Below are positions 42,547-52,699 of a stretch of 64,000 nt of DNA, piece after piece; position 1 is the first letter of the stretch, and every line of letters begins with the position of its first letter. The notes beneath the pieces are model-generated. The model did not search any database, was not told where the DNA came from, and worked only from the letters and a program-made list of their open reading frames with translations. Source of the stretch: Neoceratodus forsteri (lineage: Eukaryota; Chordata; Ceratodontiformes; Ceratodontidae). A program made the translations under genes and the position numbers. The stretch lies in NCBI GenBank assembly GCA_016271365.2, contig CM028132.1:1189643001-1189707000 (forward strand). The letters run 5' to 3'.

Positions 42547-42849
42547 GACAGGAGGCCTAGACAATACTGCCTACTTTCAGCTTTATCCCGAGGGTGATGT
42601 TATAGATGGTAACCAACTGAAATTGCATCAGATAAGCTGTTGGTGGTATTTTTACTGAATGGGAGAAATTTGGCTAGTACTCCAGGGAAACTCCCCCACT
42701 CTTAGGCTTACAATAAAGTGTCCCACAATTATCTGTTCAAAATGTTATGTTTTTACAGAAGCCCACAGCAGTTCATAAAGTACATTAGCATACTTCACCA
42801 GCAGGCCACTGTCACTTCTTATATAAATAAACAGTTAGGGTAGGAGGTA
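42547..42849. other. No recognised feature
   Basis: Short spacer before the Tx1 fragment, possibly diverged LINE sequence, with no motif I can name. Confidence 0.35.
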
Positions 42850-43975
42850 AAACTACAGTGCGGAGTGAGACAAGGCTGCACTCTCAACTCTCTACTATGT
42901 ATCACGGCACTTCACCCTGTCCTAAGGAAAATTCAGCAAAATTCGAACATACATAGCATTTGCATTTCCAGTTTCAAGACTCCTAAAATTTTGACATATG
43001 CAGATGATATGTGTGTACTGCTTCAAGATAGTGAATCAGTTCCCCCTGTGATGAATGCTCTGGGCATGCAGTATGAGGGAATTTCAGGGGCCAAAATCAA
43101 TTAGGACAAAAGTTATGGGAAATTTTTTGAGACATGATACAAGACCCTGAATAGACACTATTGGACAGATATGTGTATCAGTAGACCCCAGAAAAATACG
43201 TGGGATCTTTTTCGAGATGCACAATATGGCACAATATAATTGGGGAAAAAATACTTAGTTCTGTAAACCAGAAAGAGGCAGTTTGGAAGAATAGGGTGTT
43301 ATAAAAAAAGAATCAGATATATTTAATAAAAACGCTGATCACCCCTTTATTTTTACATTTAGCACATATCTTTCCACCGCCGTCATGCTTGGAAGCACAG
43401 ATTTATAGTATTTTCTGTCAAGGGCTGTGGGCAGCCAATTAAACCCTGTAAAATGTGACTTTACATATCCAGATTACCAGAAAGGGGGAGTCACATGATA
43501 CACCTTTTCATTTTTTTCCATGGTATTTCTTATACACCAGTATGTCTCCAGTCTTACTTGGGAATCCCAGATTATAGGCTAGTATGGTTCTGTCGTGGTT
43601 TTCCAGTATAAGAGAAAAATGGGAAAAGACGCAGTTTAGACTGTCTCATAGCCTATGTTCCTCAGTTTTACCTGACTACATTACACCCGATTATAAAATT
43701 GAGAAAATGGCAAATAACACCCATACAGATAGAATCTAAGTCAAGGAGGCAGTTTTGTTATTTTGTGCTTCAAACGCATTTCACACCAGACTTGACATTC
43801 CCCCTCTGTTCTCATGGAAGGGAAGAGAAGGTTTTCTTGCAATTAACTGAAAAAAGAGTTCCGGAAGAAATGTGGGGTATTACATGGCTTGCTTGCCATG
43901 GCAAATGAATGTAAAAATGTGCTAAATATGAAGAAAGATTGTGCCCTTGACCCACATGCTCATGGGAATAGAATC
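42850..43975 (+). mobile_element. Tx1-clade LINE ORF2, upstream segment
   Basis: The frame 42865-43104 reads MRQGCTLNSLLCITALHPVL (R-Q-G-C palm block), then ILTYADDMCVLLQDSESV (catalytic Y-A-D-D) and YEGISGAKIN. S-G-A-K-I-N after the RT core is typical of the Tx1 group rather than L1 proper. Further pieces at 43500-43920 (LRKWQITPIQIESKSRRQF, then VPEEMWGITWLACHGK) continue toward the C-terminus. Similarity breaks at about 43975 and resumes at 47312, with an inserted LINE between. Dead through stops and frameshifts. Confidence 0.72.
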
Positions 43976-46900
43976 ATCTCACTAATTGCACTCAGCACAT
44001 TAAGACAGATGGCTCCTTGACAGACTTTAGGAATGTATCCATTGGTGTTCCACAGGGCTCCATTCTGGGCCCCCTACTATTTGACTTATTCATAAACCAC
44101 CTGCCTGTAACAGTCCCCCCGACTCACCTGGGCTGCTCCTGGGGGCCTCAGGCACACACTGCACACTCCTCAGAGGGGGCTGGCCTGGATTCACAAGTGG
44201 GCAGGAGAAGTAATGGCACAGTGCCTCCACCTGGGTAGTGCTATACAGCAGAATACCTGTGGATAAACTGCAGGTTACCTCCCCACCAAGGAAAATACAG
44301 TAACTGCCCCCACAGTACCTTCCCCACCCAGTAAAAGCATATATTTCCCAATAACCAGCAATGCTAAATTGTACCATAAACAAACATTTCATTTTATTAT
44401 AGGGAGGGGGGAACAGGGGAGAAAATAGCACAATAATAAATGTAACAACAGCTATACCCCACACTGTCTGCCACACCTCCCACCTGTGGGTGCACCCAGC
44501 TTCCCCCAATGGCTGGTTAGAAACAATCTGAAAATTGCAGTGGTTACCCCACTGGGGTGATGGTTCCAAGAGGTGGAGAATCTGTGGGCTTAGTGTTTAA
44601 CTTGGGGAACAAACTTTCGTTGGGGCCCAATAAATTTTAAACAGATGCAAAATGCAACTTTTCTGCCTGGGCGCAGCTTTAAACTTGGCACCATCCTCCC
44701 CAGGACTTAGTCCCTTTTACTAACTAGCTAGCCAAAGTAGAAGACTCCTTGGAACCACAGCCCAGAGGTACTTACAGTTTGTAGAGTCAATGGGTGTCTC
44801 AGATGATAAGTTCAAATGGTACTGTGCTGGTATCAGGAGTTGGTGGTGCACCACAACAACAGGTTGCACGAAAACAGTGGCTGACTAAAGAAATAAAGAA
44901 TGCTGGTCTTCACTTGTCAGGCCTTTCTGATCTTTGCCTCTGAGGCCTTTGTATGTGGGTGTTCACCTGATAGGCCTCTCGATGTCTTCCTTTCCGGGTT
45001 TCTTGCCCATTGGTCTGGGGGACAGAGCAGGTTGGTTGTTCCCCAGACTTGTTGCTTGGCACACACTTTTTTTGTCTGGTTCAGCAAGATAGCTGGGCTT
45101 TGGCTTGGTCTCTAGCCCCAGCATGCACAGTTACTCTGGCTTGCAGCAACAGTCTCCAACACACTAGTCCCCACCGAGGGAAAGCACATGTTGCTAGTCA
45201 CTTTTTTGTCAGCTGCAGACTGTTGGTTTTAAGGCTACAACCTTACAGTTTCTGTACTTCAGCTGTAAACTCTGATTTCTCTTTCCAGGCTGCAGGACAT
45301 TCAAACACACTCTCTCTATCTCTCTCTCTCTGGCAGCAAATCTCAAAAGTCTCTCTCTCTCTCTCTCTGGCTACAACTTGTGAGGCTGCAGAGTCTCAAA
45401 AGCTTACCCCCAGCCACAGGTTCAGATCTCAGCAGCAGGTACATCTCTCCTTCTGCTACCCTTGTTCTCAGATACTCTGCCTGTAGCCACAGCTGGGGTC
45501 AGAAGGCCATTGGGCAAGTGAATCAGAGCTTTGGGCACTATCTCCCTTTCTGGTGGGCAAACAGTCTGTTTTATACTTTTTTTACAGCCTTCCATCTCAT
45601 TGGCTGCAACACTTCCAAGCTTTTTCTATGCCCTCTGACACCTTTCCCAGCATCCCCATGCTGCCAGAGTCCATGGGGGCCGCCATACTTATTTATTATT
45701 TTTCCCCAGCACACTGAACCCCAATACTTTTTTGTAAAGCTCATTCAGGGGCTGACAACCATATGTCCTGGCTCTGCTTGCTCTGTGGAGGCAAGGAAAC
45801 CTTTTAATTATCCTGGGGAGCCCCCTTTAGCCCGCCAGGGGTCCCGATTTAAGAGCCGGCTGTTTCACGCTTTTACTGCTACCCAGATTTGGAGCTGTGG
45901 CTCCCTTAAATTTTGAGGATTCCTGGCTGTGCATGTGCACATGGCATTGCACGGCCATCTTGTTTATTTACACTTCACAGCTGCCCTGCGGACTGCACAA
46001 CATCCCCTTAAATGCCCAGAGGCAGAGAAACACTCCAAGGACCTTGGCCCCTCTCTTCTGTGGGTCCGAGGAATCAAAGAATGCTGGAGGCTACAACTGC
46101 AGAGTTTTGGCAGGCGCGTGGGCCCGAATCCCACCGGGGCCACTGATTAAAGCCCTCCGGTCCAGATTCAGCAGCTTGGGGAAACCAGAGGCAGAAGGAG
46201 GACTCAGCGGGGGCACAGCCCCATAAGGTAGGCCCAGCCTGAGTTGGGGGGCTCACATGCCTGATACCTGTCAGTCTGCAAATATACTTCTCTATGCAGA
46301 TGATGATGTTACTTTTCTAATAACCCTAACCGTGGCAACCTTACCTCCATCCTCCAGGGTAATTTTGAGGCCCTGAAAAAATAGTTCTCCCAAAACAAAC
46401 TGGTTCTAAATTACAAACAAAATCTAAGACAATGCTCTTCACAAGTCCACAAATAAAGAAAAAGGTACCCCCTTGTCATTTGCATTGACCTGGGATATAT
46501 ACTTGAACAGGATGAAACCTTTAAATATCTCGGGGTAACCCTGGACAATACCTTATCTTTTGCCCTCACATTGACCACCCTGTGTCCATTGTAAACAGAA
46601 CATTGGGAGCCCTGTACTATAACTGGGTCAGCCTCACTGCTGATGCTAGGCACCTCATAGTGGCAAGGTCAGTACTGTCACTAGTTGACTATGGCCTCCT
46701 TGTCTACATGACTACCTACAACTCAATTCTCAGCAGAATAAATCAGATTTGTAATAAGGGTTATCACTTTGTGCTTAGGGTGGATAAACGCACACCCATA
46801 GCTGCACCATCTACACCCAAACAAATTGGTTACTCCTACCTAGTAGAATTAAGTACCAGACATATCTGCTAGCCAAGAAGGTGCTACTGAGCCTAACCCT

Positions 46901-47311
46901 CGTGGCCTCTAACTCACTGCTCCACCCTGTCGCCATTTTCTACAGTACCAGGAGCATGGCTAGGAATGTCCTTGAACTGACTTTCTGCCATACTCAGCTA
47001 GGCAAGCGTTCATTCACAGTTAGGGACGCTGGTTGGTTCACTGAGCTGCCTGATCCCTTGCTCAAGCTACCTATGTTTGACCAGTTTAAGAGAGCGCTAC
47101 AGGCAACCCTAACAGTTCAATGCAATATGCAGTTGATTCCAGCCTATTTACTTGTACTTGTCTGACATCATCACACTGGAACTCACTTATTGTGTTTGTT
47201 ATGTTGTTTTATAATCTCTGTTATCGACATGGAACCTTTGTAAAAGAGAACTTAGGCTTAAAGGTATTCTCCAAAATTTTCAATAACTGAATAACTAACT
47301 AAATAAATAAA
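43976..47311 (+). mobile_element. L2-like LINE inserted in the Tx1 element, itself split by an LTR
   Basis: The first part (43976-44105) encodes SLTDFRNVSIGVPQGSILG, then PLLFDLFINHLP. The second part (46262-47165) resumes with SANILLYADDDVTFL (catalytic box), YNWVSLTADARHLIVA, and the C-terminal segment AIFYSTRSMARNVLELTFCH, then GWFTELPDPLLKLPMFDQFK. The end is GGAACCTTTGTAAAAGAGAAC and an ACTAAATAAATAAAT tail at 47296-47311. ATGG(G)AA words at both outer junctions may be its short duplication. Its 3' end matches 62190-62284. Confidence 0.8.
44106..46257. mobile_element. Solo LTR, 2.15 kb
   Basis: Starts TGTAACAGTCCCCCCGACTC and ends GAGTTGGGGGGCTCACA, so the ends are TG...CA and form inverted repeats. 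TGCC flanks both sides (44102-44105 and 46258-46261), a 4-bp duplication. Excision rejoins the LINE frame FINHLP to DTCQSANILLYADD exactly, proving it is one insertion. No gag, protease, RT or integrase motif is inside, and no internal second LTR, so it is best read as a solo LTR left by recombination. A 4-bp duplication fits Gypsy-type or class I retroviral LTRs. The interior has CT-rich tracts at about 45308-45370. Orientation is undetermined; a large TRIM-like element is the alternative. Confidence 0.75.
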
Positions 47312-47700
47312 TGGAAACCCAGGAACATTTGTTAATAGAGTGTCCCAGACTCCCACGATAGATTTCTGGTCACACTTTTGTAGACGTTGGCCACCTGGCA
47401 GCCAGGTGGATACAACGTATGAGATTGAGGAATTAGGCTTACATCCCACAGGTTTGTCAGCCTTTCATAATAGTACCTTAAGGTTAATTTTTGTAGTGTG
47501 CAGATATTATCTTTGGCAAGCAAGGTGTGTGCGGTCATTACAATAAAAGCTCATTGACAGTACAGAAATTGTCGCCACAGTTAATGATGCACTTGTAAGA
47601 ACATACGCTAAAGAATCGTCACGCCTCCATTCTCATGTGTTTCAGACATTGTCAATGAATCTCTGCTGCAGCCTCCAGCAAAACATAGTCTTGTATGGCT
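47312..47700 (+). mobile_element. Tx1-clade LINE ORF2, downstream segment
   Basis: Bases 47312-47350 encode METQEHLLIECPRLP, the E-T-x-E-H-L-x-x-x-C-P end of the Cys/His block. It is followed in another frame by DFWSHFCRRWPPGS (about 47360) and LRLIFVVCRYYLWQARC (about 47480). This joins the segment ending at 43975 once the inserted LINE is removed. Confidence 0.65.
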
Positions 47701-47924
47701 TTTTTCTACATTTGCTTCAATTTTTTGTGTTATATCTATTTTGCAGCCAAATCATGTTACTTCATAATTTGTTCCTGTACAGCTGTGCATTTGTTTCCCC
47801 GTGACCTCACATACTTGTGAGGATAATGTTTCTTTTATAATTTTGAATTTCACTCCAGTATGGAAAACGTTTTTGTTTCTTCCTCTTACTCTGTTTTCAG
47901 CTGTTTGGTTTGTTTCCCATTTCC
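47701..47924. other. Short AT-rich spacer
   Basis: AT-rich, possibly the Tx1 3' untranslated region. No motif. Confidence 0.3.
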
Positions 47925-48420
47925 CATTTATTTATTTATTTAACTTTTGTTTACCAGGTAAGCACACTAGACAGTCAGGTGCCTATTTTCAGGTGTGATC
48001 CGGGAGAATTACAAGGCGCAGGCAATAACAGTACAAAGTCATGGCACAGCAATCAACATGGGACAGTCAGATACAGGTTAAACATTACAGAGTCAAAGCA
48101 TGGCAGTCAACAAAGAACAGACAAGAAATTACATCAGAAATAACATCAGATAGCACCAGGGCAGGTAGGTGGGGGTACCAAGTTAGAGTACACAAGGGGC
48201 AAAGAGTAGGGAACATGAGCAGCAGGAAGGGTAGACATTTGCAAAGAGTTGCTCCAAGAGGAGGGGGGCGTGAGAGAACAACTCAAGGCTGCTAGCCTGG
48301 CAGGGGACACTTACCCCTAAGAGCGTGTAGCAGAGTAAATCTAGTGCGAAGCAGGAGGTGATGACTTTGGCATCAAGCAAGACAGGCTGGGGAGTTCAGG
48401 GATACACAGCATAGAATCCC
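47925..48420 (-). mobile_element. L2-like LINE 3' region
   Basis: The minus-strand end is CTTACCTGGTAAACAAAAGT and a TTAAATAAATAAATAAA tail (47925-47945). It is preceded by GGATCACACCTGAAAATAGG and CAGTGTGCTT-like words of the family. The upstream part resembles the untranslated region of the 33-kb copy in composition, with GAAGCAGGAGG and similar words. No coding part is readable. Confidence 0.6.
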
Positions 48421-48499
48421 TGGCCCAGGAGAATGTCTAAGCACAGTATAAGTTGATGATGTATGTGTTCTGTTTTCTTTGTCAGTACAATTCCCCTAC

Positions 48500-48745
48500 C
48501 CTTCTCAGAGTGCCTGCCTTGAGATTTTTAATGTCCACCTGAATAACTGCTAGAAAAGGCAGACAGGACCTTGGTTTAACATCTCATTCGAAGGATGGCA
48601 CACCCCCAACAGTACAACATGCCTCTGGTGCTGCACTCAGGAGGCAGAGTTTATGGTATGAATGCAGTCCTGGCGTGGGACTGGAACCCACAGCCTTCTG
48701 GCTCAGAGGCAGATATGCTACCAACTGAGCTGGGCTGACACTTTG
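48500..48745 (-). mobile_element. tRNA-derived SINE with conserved central block
   Basis: The minus strand from 48740 reads CAGCTCAGTTGGTAGCATAT (A box), then GGCTGTGGGTTCCAGTCCC (B box GGTTCCAGTCC), a clear tRNA-like head. Downstream is CCATCCTTCGAATGAGATGT, then TAAACCAAGGTCCTGTCTGC and GGTGGACATTAAAAATCTCA. That central sequence (TTCGGATGAGA, GTTAAACCGAGGTCC, then GTGGAC-TAAAAGATC) recurs in SINEs across fishes and other vertebrates. The tRNA part cannot form a complete tRNA, so it is not a tRNA gene. Ends are approximate. Confidence 0.8.
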
Positions 48746-48884
48746 TATAACACACTGTAATAAAAAGTGTTGCTGTATGTAAACCTAAATGTAAACCAAA
48801 TCCCTTTCCACCTCCTTTACAAGAAAATGATGCAGTCTACCTGAAAATTAATTGAATAATAATAAATACAAAACACCCATATGG

Positions 48885-50878
48885 TTCTCAGTCAAGGTCA
48901 GGGAAGCATTCCACAGGTTTAAAAGGAGCCAGGAGGCAGAAAAGTGGGAGGAATACATTTTAAAAAAATAGAGGTGCTAAAAGGAACAGTAATGGAGACA
49001 AAGGCAGCCACTGAGCTGTGGAGTGCAGAGGGGATTAAAACTGGGGAAGAACACTTCTTCCATTACATTGGGGAAAATGGAAGGAATGGAGTGGGGATTG
49101 TTAGGTTAGTAGACGATGGTAAGGTAATCGAGGACGATGAACAGAAGGCTGCAGTCCTAAATAACTATTTCTGTTCATATTCACAAGGGAGGGTGAGGGC
49201 CCCCTTCCTGAAAGTGGCATCAGTGCAGCCGCTAGGGGAATCCAAAGAATGGAAACCCCAGTATTTACCAAAGACAGGGTCTGGAAAGGCCTGCCGGCCC
49301 TCAGGCCATATACATCTCCAGGCCCAGAAGGGATCCATCCAAGTGTACTAAGGGAGTTGGCAGAACAGCTAGCTGACCCCATGGCACATCTGTTCAATAG
49401 CTCACTACAGACAGAGATAGTACCCAGCGACTGGAGAGCAGCCAAAGTGGTGCCACTCCACAAGGGAGGGGACAGGGAAGAGGTGGGAAATTACAGGCTG
49501 GTTAGTCACATCTATTGTGGGAAAACTGATGGAGATCTTAATCAAGCAGGACCTCATGGAATACCTGGAAATGAATGGTCTTCAGGACAATAAGCAGCAT
49601 GGGGCTGTGGCAGGGAGGTCATGCCAGACCAACTTTAATTTCTTCGATTGGGTGACTAGGGAGCTGCACAAGGGCCACGTGGTGGACCTCCTCTACTTTG
49701 ATTTCAATAATGCATTCAACTCAGTGCCACATAGGTGCCTGTTAAACAAGTTGGAGGACCTTGCAGCGGCCAAGGACATAGTCAGGTAGGTGGGAAATTG
49801 GCTTAGGGACAGGAAACAAGGCTGTTGTAAACGGGGTGAGGTCAACGTGGGGGACATCACAAGTGGGGTACCTTAGGGATCAGTCTTTGGCTCAGTCCTT
49901 TTGAACATGTTCATTATTGACATTAGTGAGGGACTTCAGGGTAAACTTGCCCTTTTTGCTGATGACACTAAGCTTAGTGGAAGGGTGGACAGAGAGTTAG
50001 GAAATGAAAAGAAGACCTCCAAAGGCTAGAAAGATGGTCAAATGTGTGGCAGCTGAAGTTTAATGCAAAGAAGTACAAAGTTATGTACCTAGGGAAAGGT
50101 AACCCCAGGACAGAGTACTGGCTAAATGGGGTTAAACATAGTACCACTACAGAAGAGAGGGACTTGAGAGTCATCGTTTGTGACGCCCTAAAGAAAATCA
50201 AGTCAGTGTAACAAAGCATACAGTAAAACAAGCAGGATGTCGGGGTGTATAGTGAGGGGACTAGACAGTAGGAGCAGGGAGGTGATCCTCCCCTTATTGA
50301 TCCCTGGTGAGACCACATCTGGAGTACTGTGTCCAATTCTGGAGCCTTCACCTTAGAAAAGACAAGGATAGGATAGAGGCCGTGCAGGGAAGGGCAACAG
50401 AGATGATACAAGGCCTCCAGGGGGTCTCCTATGAGGAGCAGTTCAAAGAGCTGAACATGTACTCACTGGAGGCCAGGAGGGAGAGGGGGAATATGACTGA
50501 AATGTTTAAGTTCCTGAAAGGCATAAATAGAGTGCCCCACACAAAGATATTTGGTAAGAGCATCAGCATGGCGACACGTGGGCATGAATAAAAGCTGCAG
50601 GGAGGGAGCGTCAGATGAGATTTGAAGAAACACTATTTTCTGTAAAGGGTGGTGGAACAGCCTACTGGCTAAAGTGGTGGGCACAAGGACCATGGCGGGT
50701 TTCAGGTGGGGGTGGGACAGAGTAAAGGCACAGATAATGAGTACAAGGATAAGTAAGGAAGGATGTGCTCTTGGGGAGGGATAGGGCCCCAGACTGACAC
50801 CAGGTCACTGGTAATTTATGGGCAGACTCAATGGACCCTCGGTCCTTTTCTGCCATCACTTTCTGTGTTTCTATTATT
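48885..50878 (+). mobile_element. CR1 LINE, copy E, 5'-truncated before RT
   Basis: Starts in the linker between endonuclease and RT (about 48885, where KRSQEAEKWEEYI-like sequence begins) and runs to a CR1 3' end at about 50820-50878 (GGCAGACTCAATGGACCC, then TTTTCTGCCATCACTTTCTG, TGTTTCTAT). Distinct in sequence from copies A, C and D. No duplication. Confidence 0.88.
48944..50730 (+). pseudogene. CR1 ORF2 pseudogene (RT and C-terminal domain)
   Basis: Readable blocks: LNNYFCSYSQG (about 49160), SPGPEGIHPSVLRELAEQLA (about 49315), DWRAAKVVPLHKGGD (about 49430), GRSCQTNFNFFDWVTREL (about 49614), VDLLYFDFNNAFNSVPHRC (about 49682), an interrupted GVP-GSVFGSVLLNMF block (about 49867; a stop replaces Gln) and LFADDTKLSG (about 49950; catalytic box intact). 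The C-terminal domain has RPHLEYCVQFWSLHLRKD (about 50310) and EEQFKELNMYSLEARRER (about 50440). At least four frameshifts or stops are present. Confidence 0.9.
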
Positions 50879-51236
50879 ACTACAGACATGTACTGATTAT
50901 GTAACCTGGTCACCATGCAGATGATACAGGTTTTACTTTCTCGGTTACTACCGCTGCTTGCACCCATGGAGGCCAAGTAAGATTGAGGGGTGGTCTCATT
51001 AAACTCCTAATGTGATAATTTGGTTTGGATGGGGAATAAAGGGAATAGCGCAGTGCCTCCACCCAGGGAAGGAAATAGTGGTCCTGCTGACAAGCAGAAT
51101 ACTGCCCCCTGGGACGCAGTACCAACCTAGCTCTCCAACAATTTTCAGACACCACCCTGGAACACATTAGTATTGGTACTCACACTTTAATTCCAATTGC
51201 AAACACTTTGGACCATTTAAAGTAAATCACTAATGA
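50879..51236. mobile_element. Unassigned repeat sharing a segment with the 44-kb LTR
   Basis: 51047-51107 contains GCGCAGTGCCTCCACC and AGCAGAATACTGCC. The solo LTR at about 44216-44262 contains CACAGTGCCTCCACC and AGCAGAATACCTG in the same order. The shared words suggest a related LTR or a common repeat inside both. Edges are not defined. Confidence 0.35.
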
Positions 51237-51240
51237 TGGT

Positions 51241-52063
51241 CCCTATGCACGAAGGGGCAGAGTGGTTATGCACCGCGCATCTGGGGCACATAGCCACTCT
51301 GCACCTATGTTTCCACGTGATGCACCACGGGGCGCAGCATATGTGCCCAATCCCCCCGGCCACACGAAGAGCAATGCGCTGGGCCGGCACTTTGTGTCAT
51401 GCACTAAGGCAACGAGTGCTGGCCACAGGGATGCATGGGGGGATGTGGGATATGCCAGGGAGAACACTGCCATAAACCCCGTAGGTGCCCCATGCCCTCC
51501 ACAGGACACACCACAGGACAGGATGGACAGCCCAGTGACACTCCGAGGCCACAGCACATGGCCGCCTGATGCCACCCACCCACCCCAACACCCAGCGGTG
51601 AGTGTGGCAGCCCCCCCACAAAATCCATACCCCTCACAGGGGCACTGGCACAAGGCTGCTGCCCCCCCAGCGGCACAGCATATGAACCCCCCTCCCTGCT
51701 ACCGGTGGTACTGTTCTCCCCGCCACCCAACAAGCCCCCATCCCACTGTACTGCTGCGGTGCCATCAGAGGCTAGCAGCATTGCCTCTACCACAGCTGCC
51801 AGCCCTTGGACATCCACAGGAGCACGCTGCTACGCATAAGGATACACAGTTGGACCCATACCGGGCATCCGATTGGATGCCAGCTGGGTCGAGACTCCAT
51901 GGCATCTGTCCTGTGTGGACCTGCATGCTGAGGTGAGGTGAGACCGTGGACAGGTGGCCGACAGTGGTGGAATGCCACCGGTGCGCACCTGTCTGCAGGT
52001 GCATAGCTGCATGGGCGGGATGCGCAAATCAGGTACATACTTCCTGCCCCTACGTGCATAGGG
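51241..52063. mobile_element. GC-rich element with 20-bp terminal inverted repeats
   Basis: CCCTATGCACGAAGGGGCAG (51241-51260) and its inverted partner at 52044-52063 match at 19 of 20 positions, and weaker similarity continues about 40 bp inward (for example TATGCACC-GCGCATC words on both sides). The interior is GC-rich with long overlapping frames on both strands: 224 codons on plus (51262-51936, Pro/His-rich) and 137 and 136 codons on minus. None resembles a transposase or Myb-like protein that I can recognise. A Harbinger-like non-autonomous DNA transposon is one possibility. The target duplication is unresolved. Confidence 0.6.
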
Positions 52064-52069
52064 GTGAAA

Positions 52070-52554
52070 TTGCTCATGTACCAAATGTCAGAGACTAACC
52101 ACAAGACTTTATTATCCTGCTGCTGTCCTGCGAAAGAAATGATTATACCAACCTGGTTGAAAAATGACTTTGAGTAGTAAGAGCACACTGGTTCTTACTA
52201 GCATTTCAGGTGCTTTACCTTTAGCAATATGCTCAGATATCTAGGCTTCTCCTTAGCGCCAGCTTGCTAGGCTTCCTCTCATCCAGGCCTGCTGTACTTG
52301 ACGATCTCCTACTATCCTTCGCAATAGAATTTCACAGGGTGCAATGACTTTCACAATAATCACGCCACTTTCTTTAATGGCAGTTTAGTCTCAACTACTG
52401 GATACCTAGATGAATCTATATATAACTGCAGGCCTGATGTCGCGGTGCCTACGATTTTGCATTGGTGTACTTACTGATGTGCAAGCTTGCTGTAACCCCA
52501 TCCAGCTGATTTTTTGGCTAGCACTTTATTATGAGCAACAAATTGTAATCTAAC
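52070..52554. other. No recognised feature
   Basis: Spacer between the TIR element and the L1 target site, with no motif noted. Confidence 0.35.
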
Positions 52555-52577
52555 AGAAGCTTGAGACAGACTTCCAG

Positions 52578-52585
52578 TGACGTCA
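52578..52585 (+). promoter_or_regulatory. CRE/ATF site at the L1 5' end
   Basis: TGACGTCA, the full palindromic CREB/ATF consensus, starts 10 bp into the element, just after CTTCCAG. L1 elements use internal promoters in the 5' UTR, so a factor site here is plausible as part of that promoter. Occupancy is inference only. Confidence 0.5.
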
Positions 52586-52699
52586 TCATGCCGAGTGGCA
52601 GCTTAGTTTGGAGCTCTGCGGTGGTGGTGTGAAAATCCTTAATAATCTGGTGCATTTGAACGACAGAGTACACTTCTAGCCAAGTCTACAAATAGAAAA

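Noticed and set aside
45010..45916. Frames of 158 and 178 codons
   Set aside because: They lie within the solo LTR, overlap each other, and show no gag, protease, RT or integrase motif.
46319..46335. Interstitial telomere repeat (AACCCTAACC)
   Set aside because: A single unit within a LINE reading frame.
48668..48738. Functional tRNA gene on the minus strand
   Set aside because: Good A and B boxes, but no complete cloverleaf, and it is followed by a SINE body.
51262..51936. 224-codon plus-strand frame as a host gene
   Set aside because: It lies inside inverted terminal repeats, is Pro/His-rich low complexity, and overlaps long frames on the other strand. GC bias explains it better than a gene.
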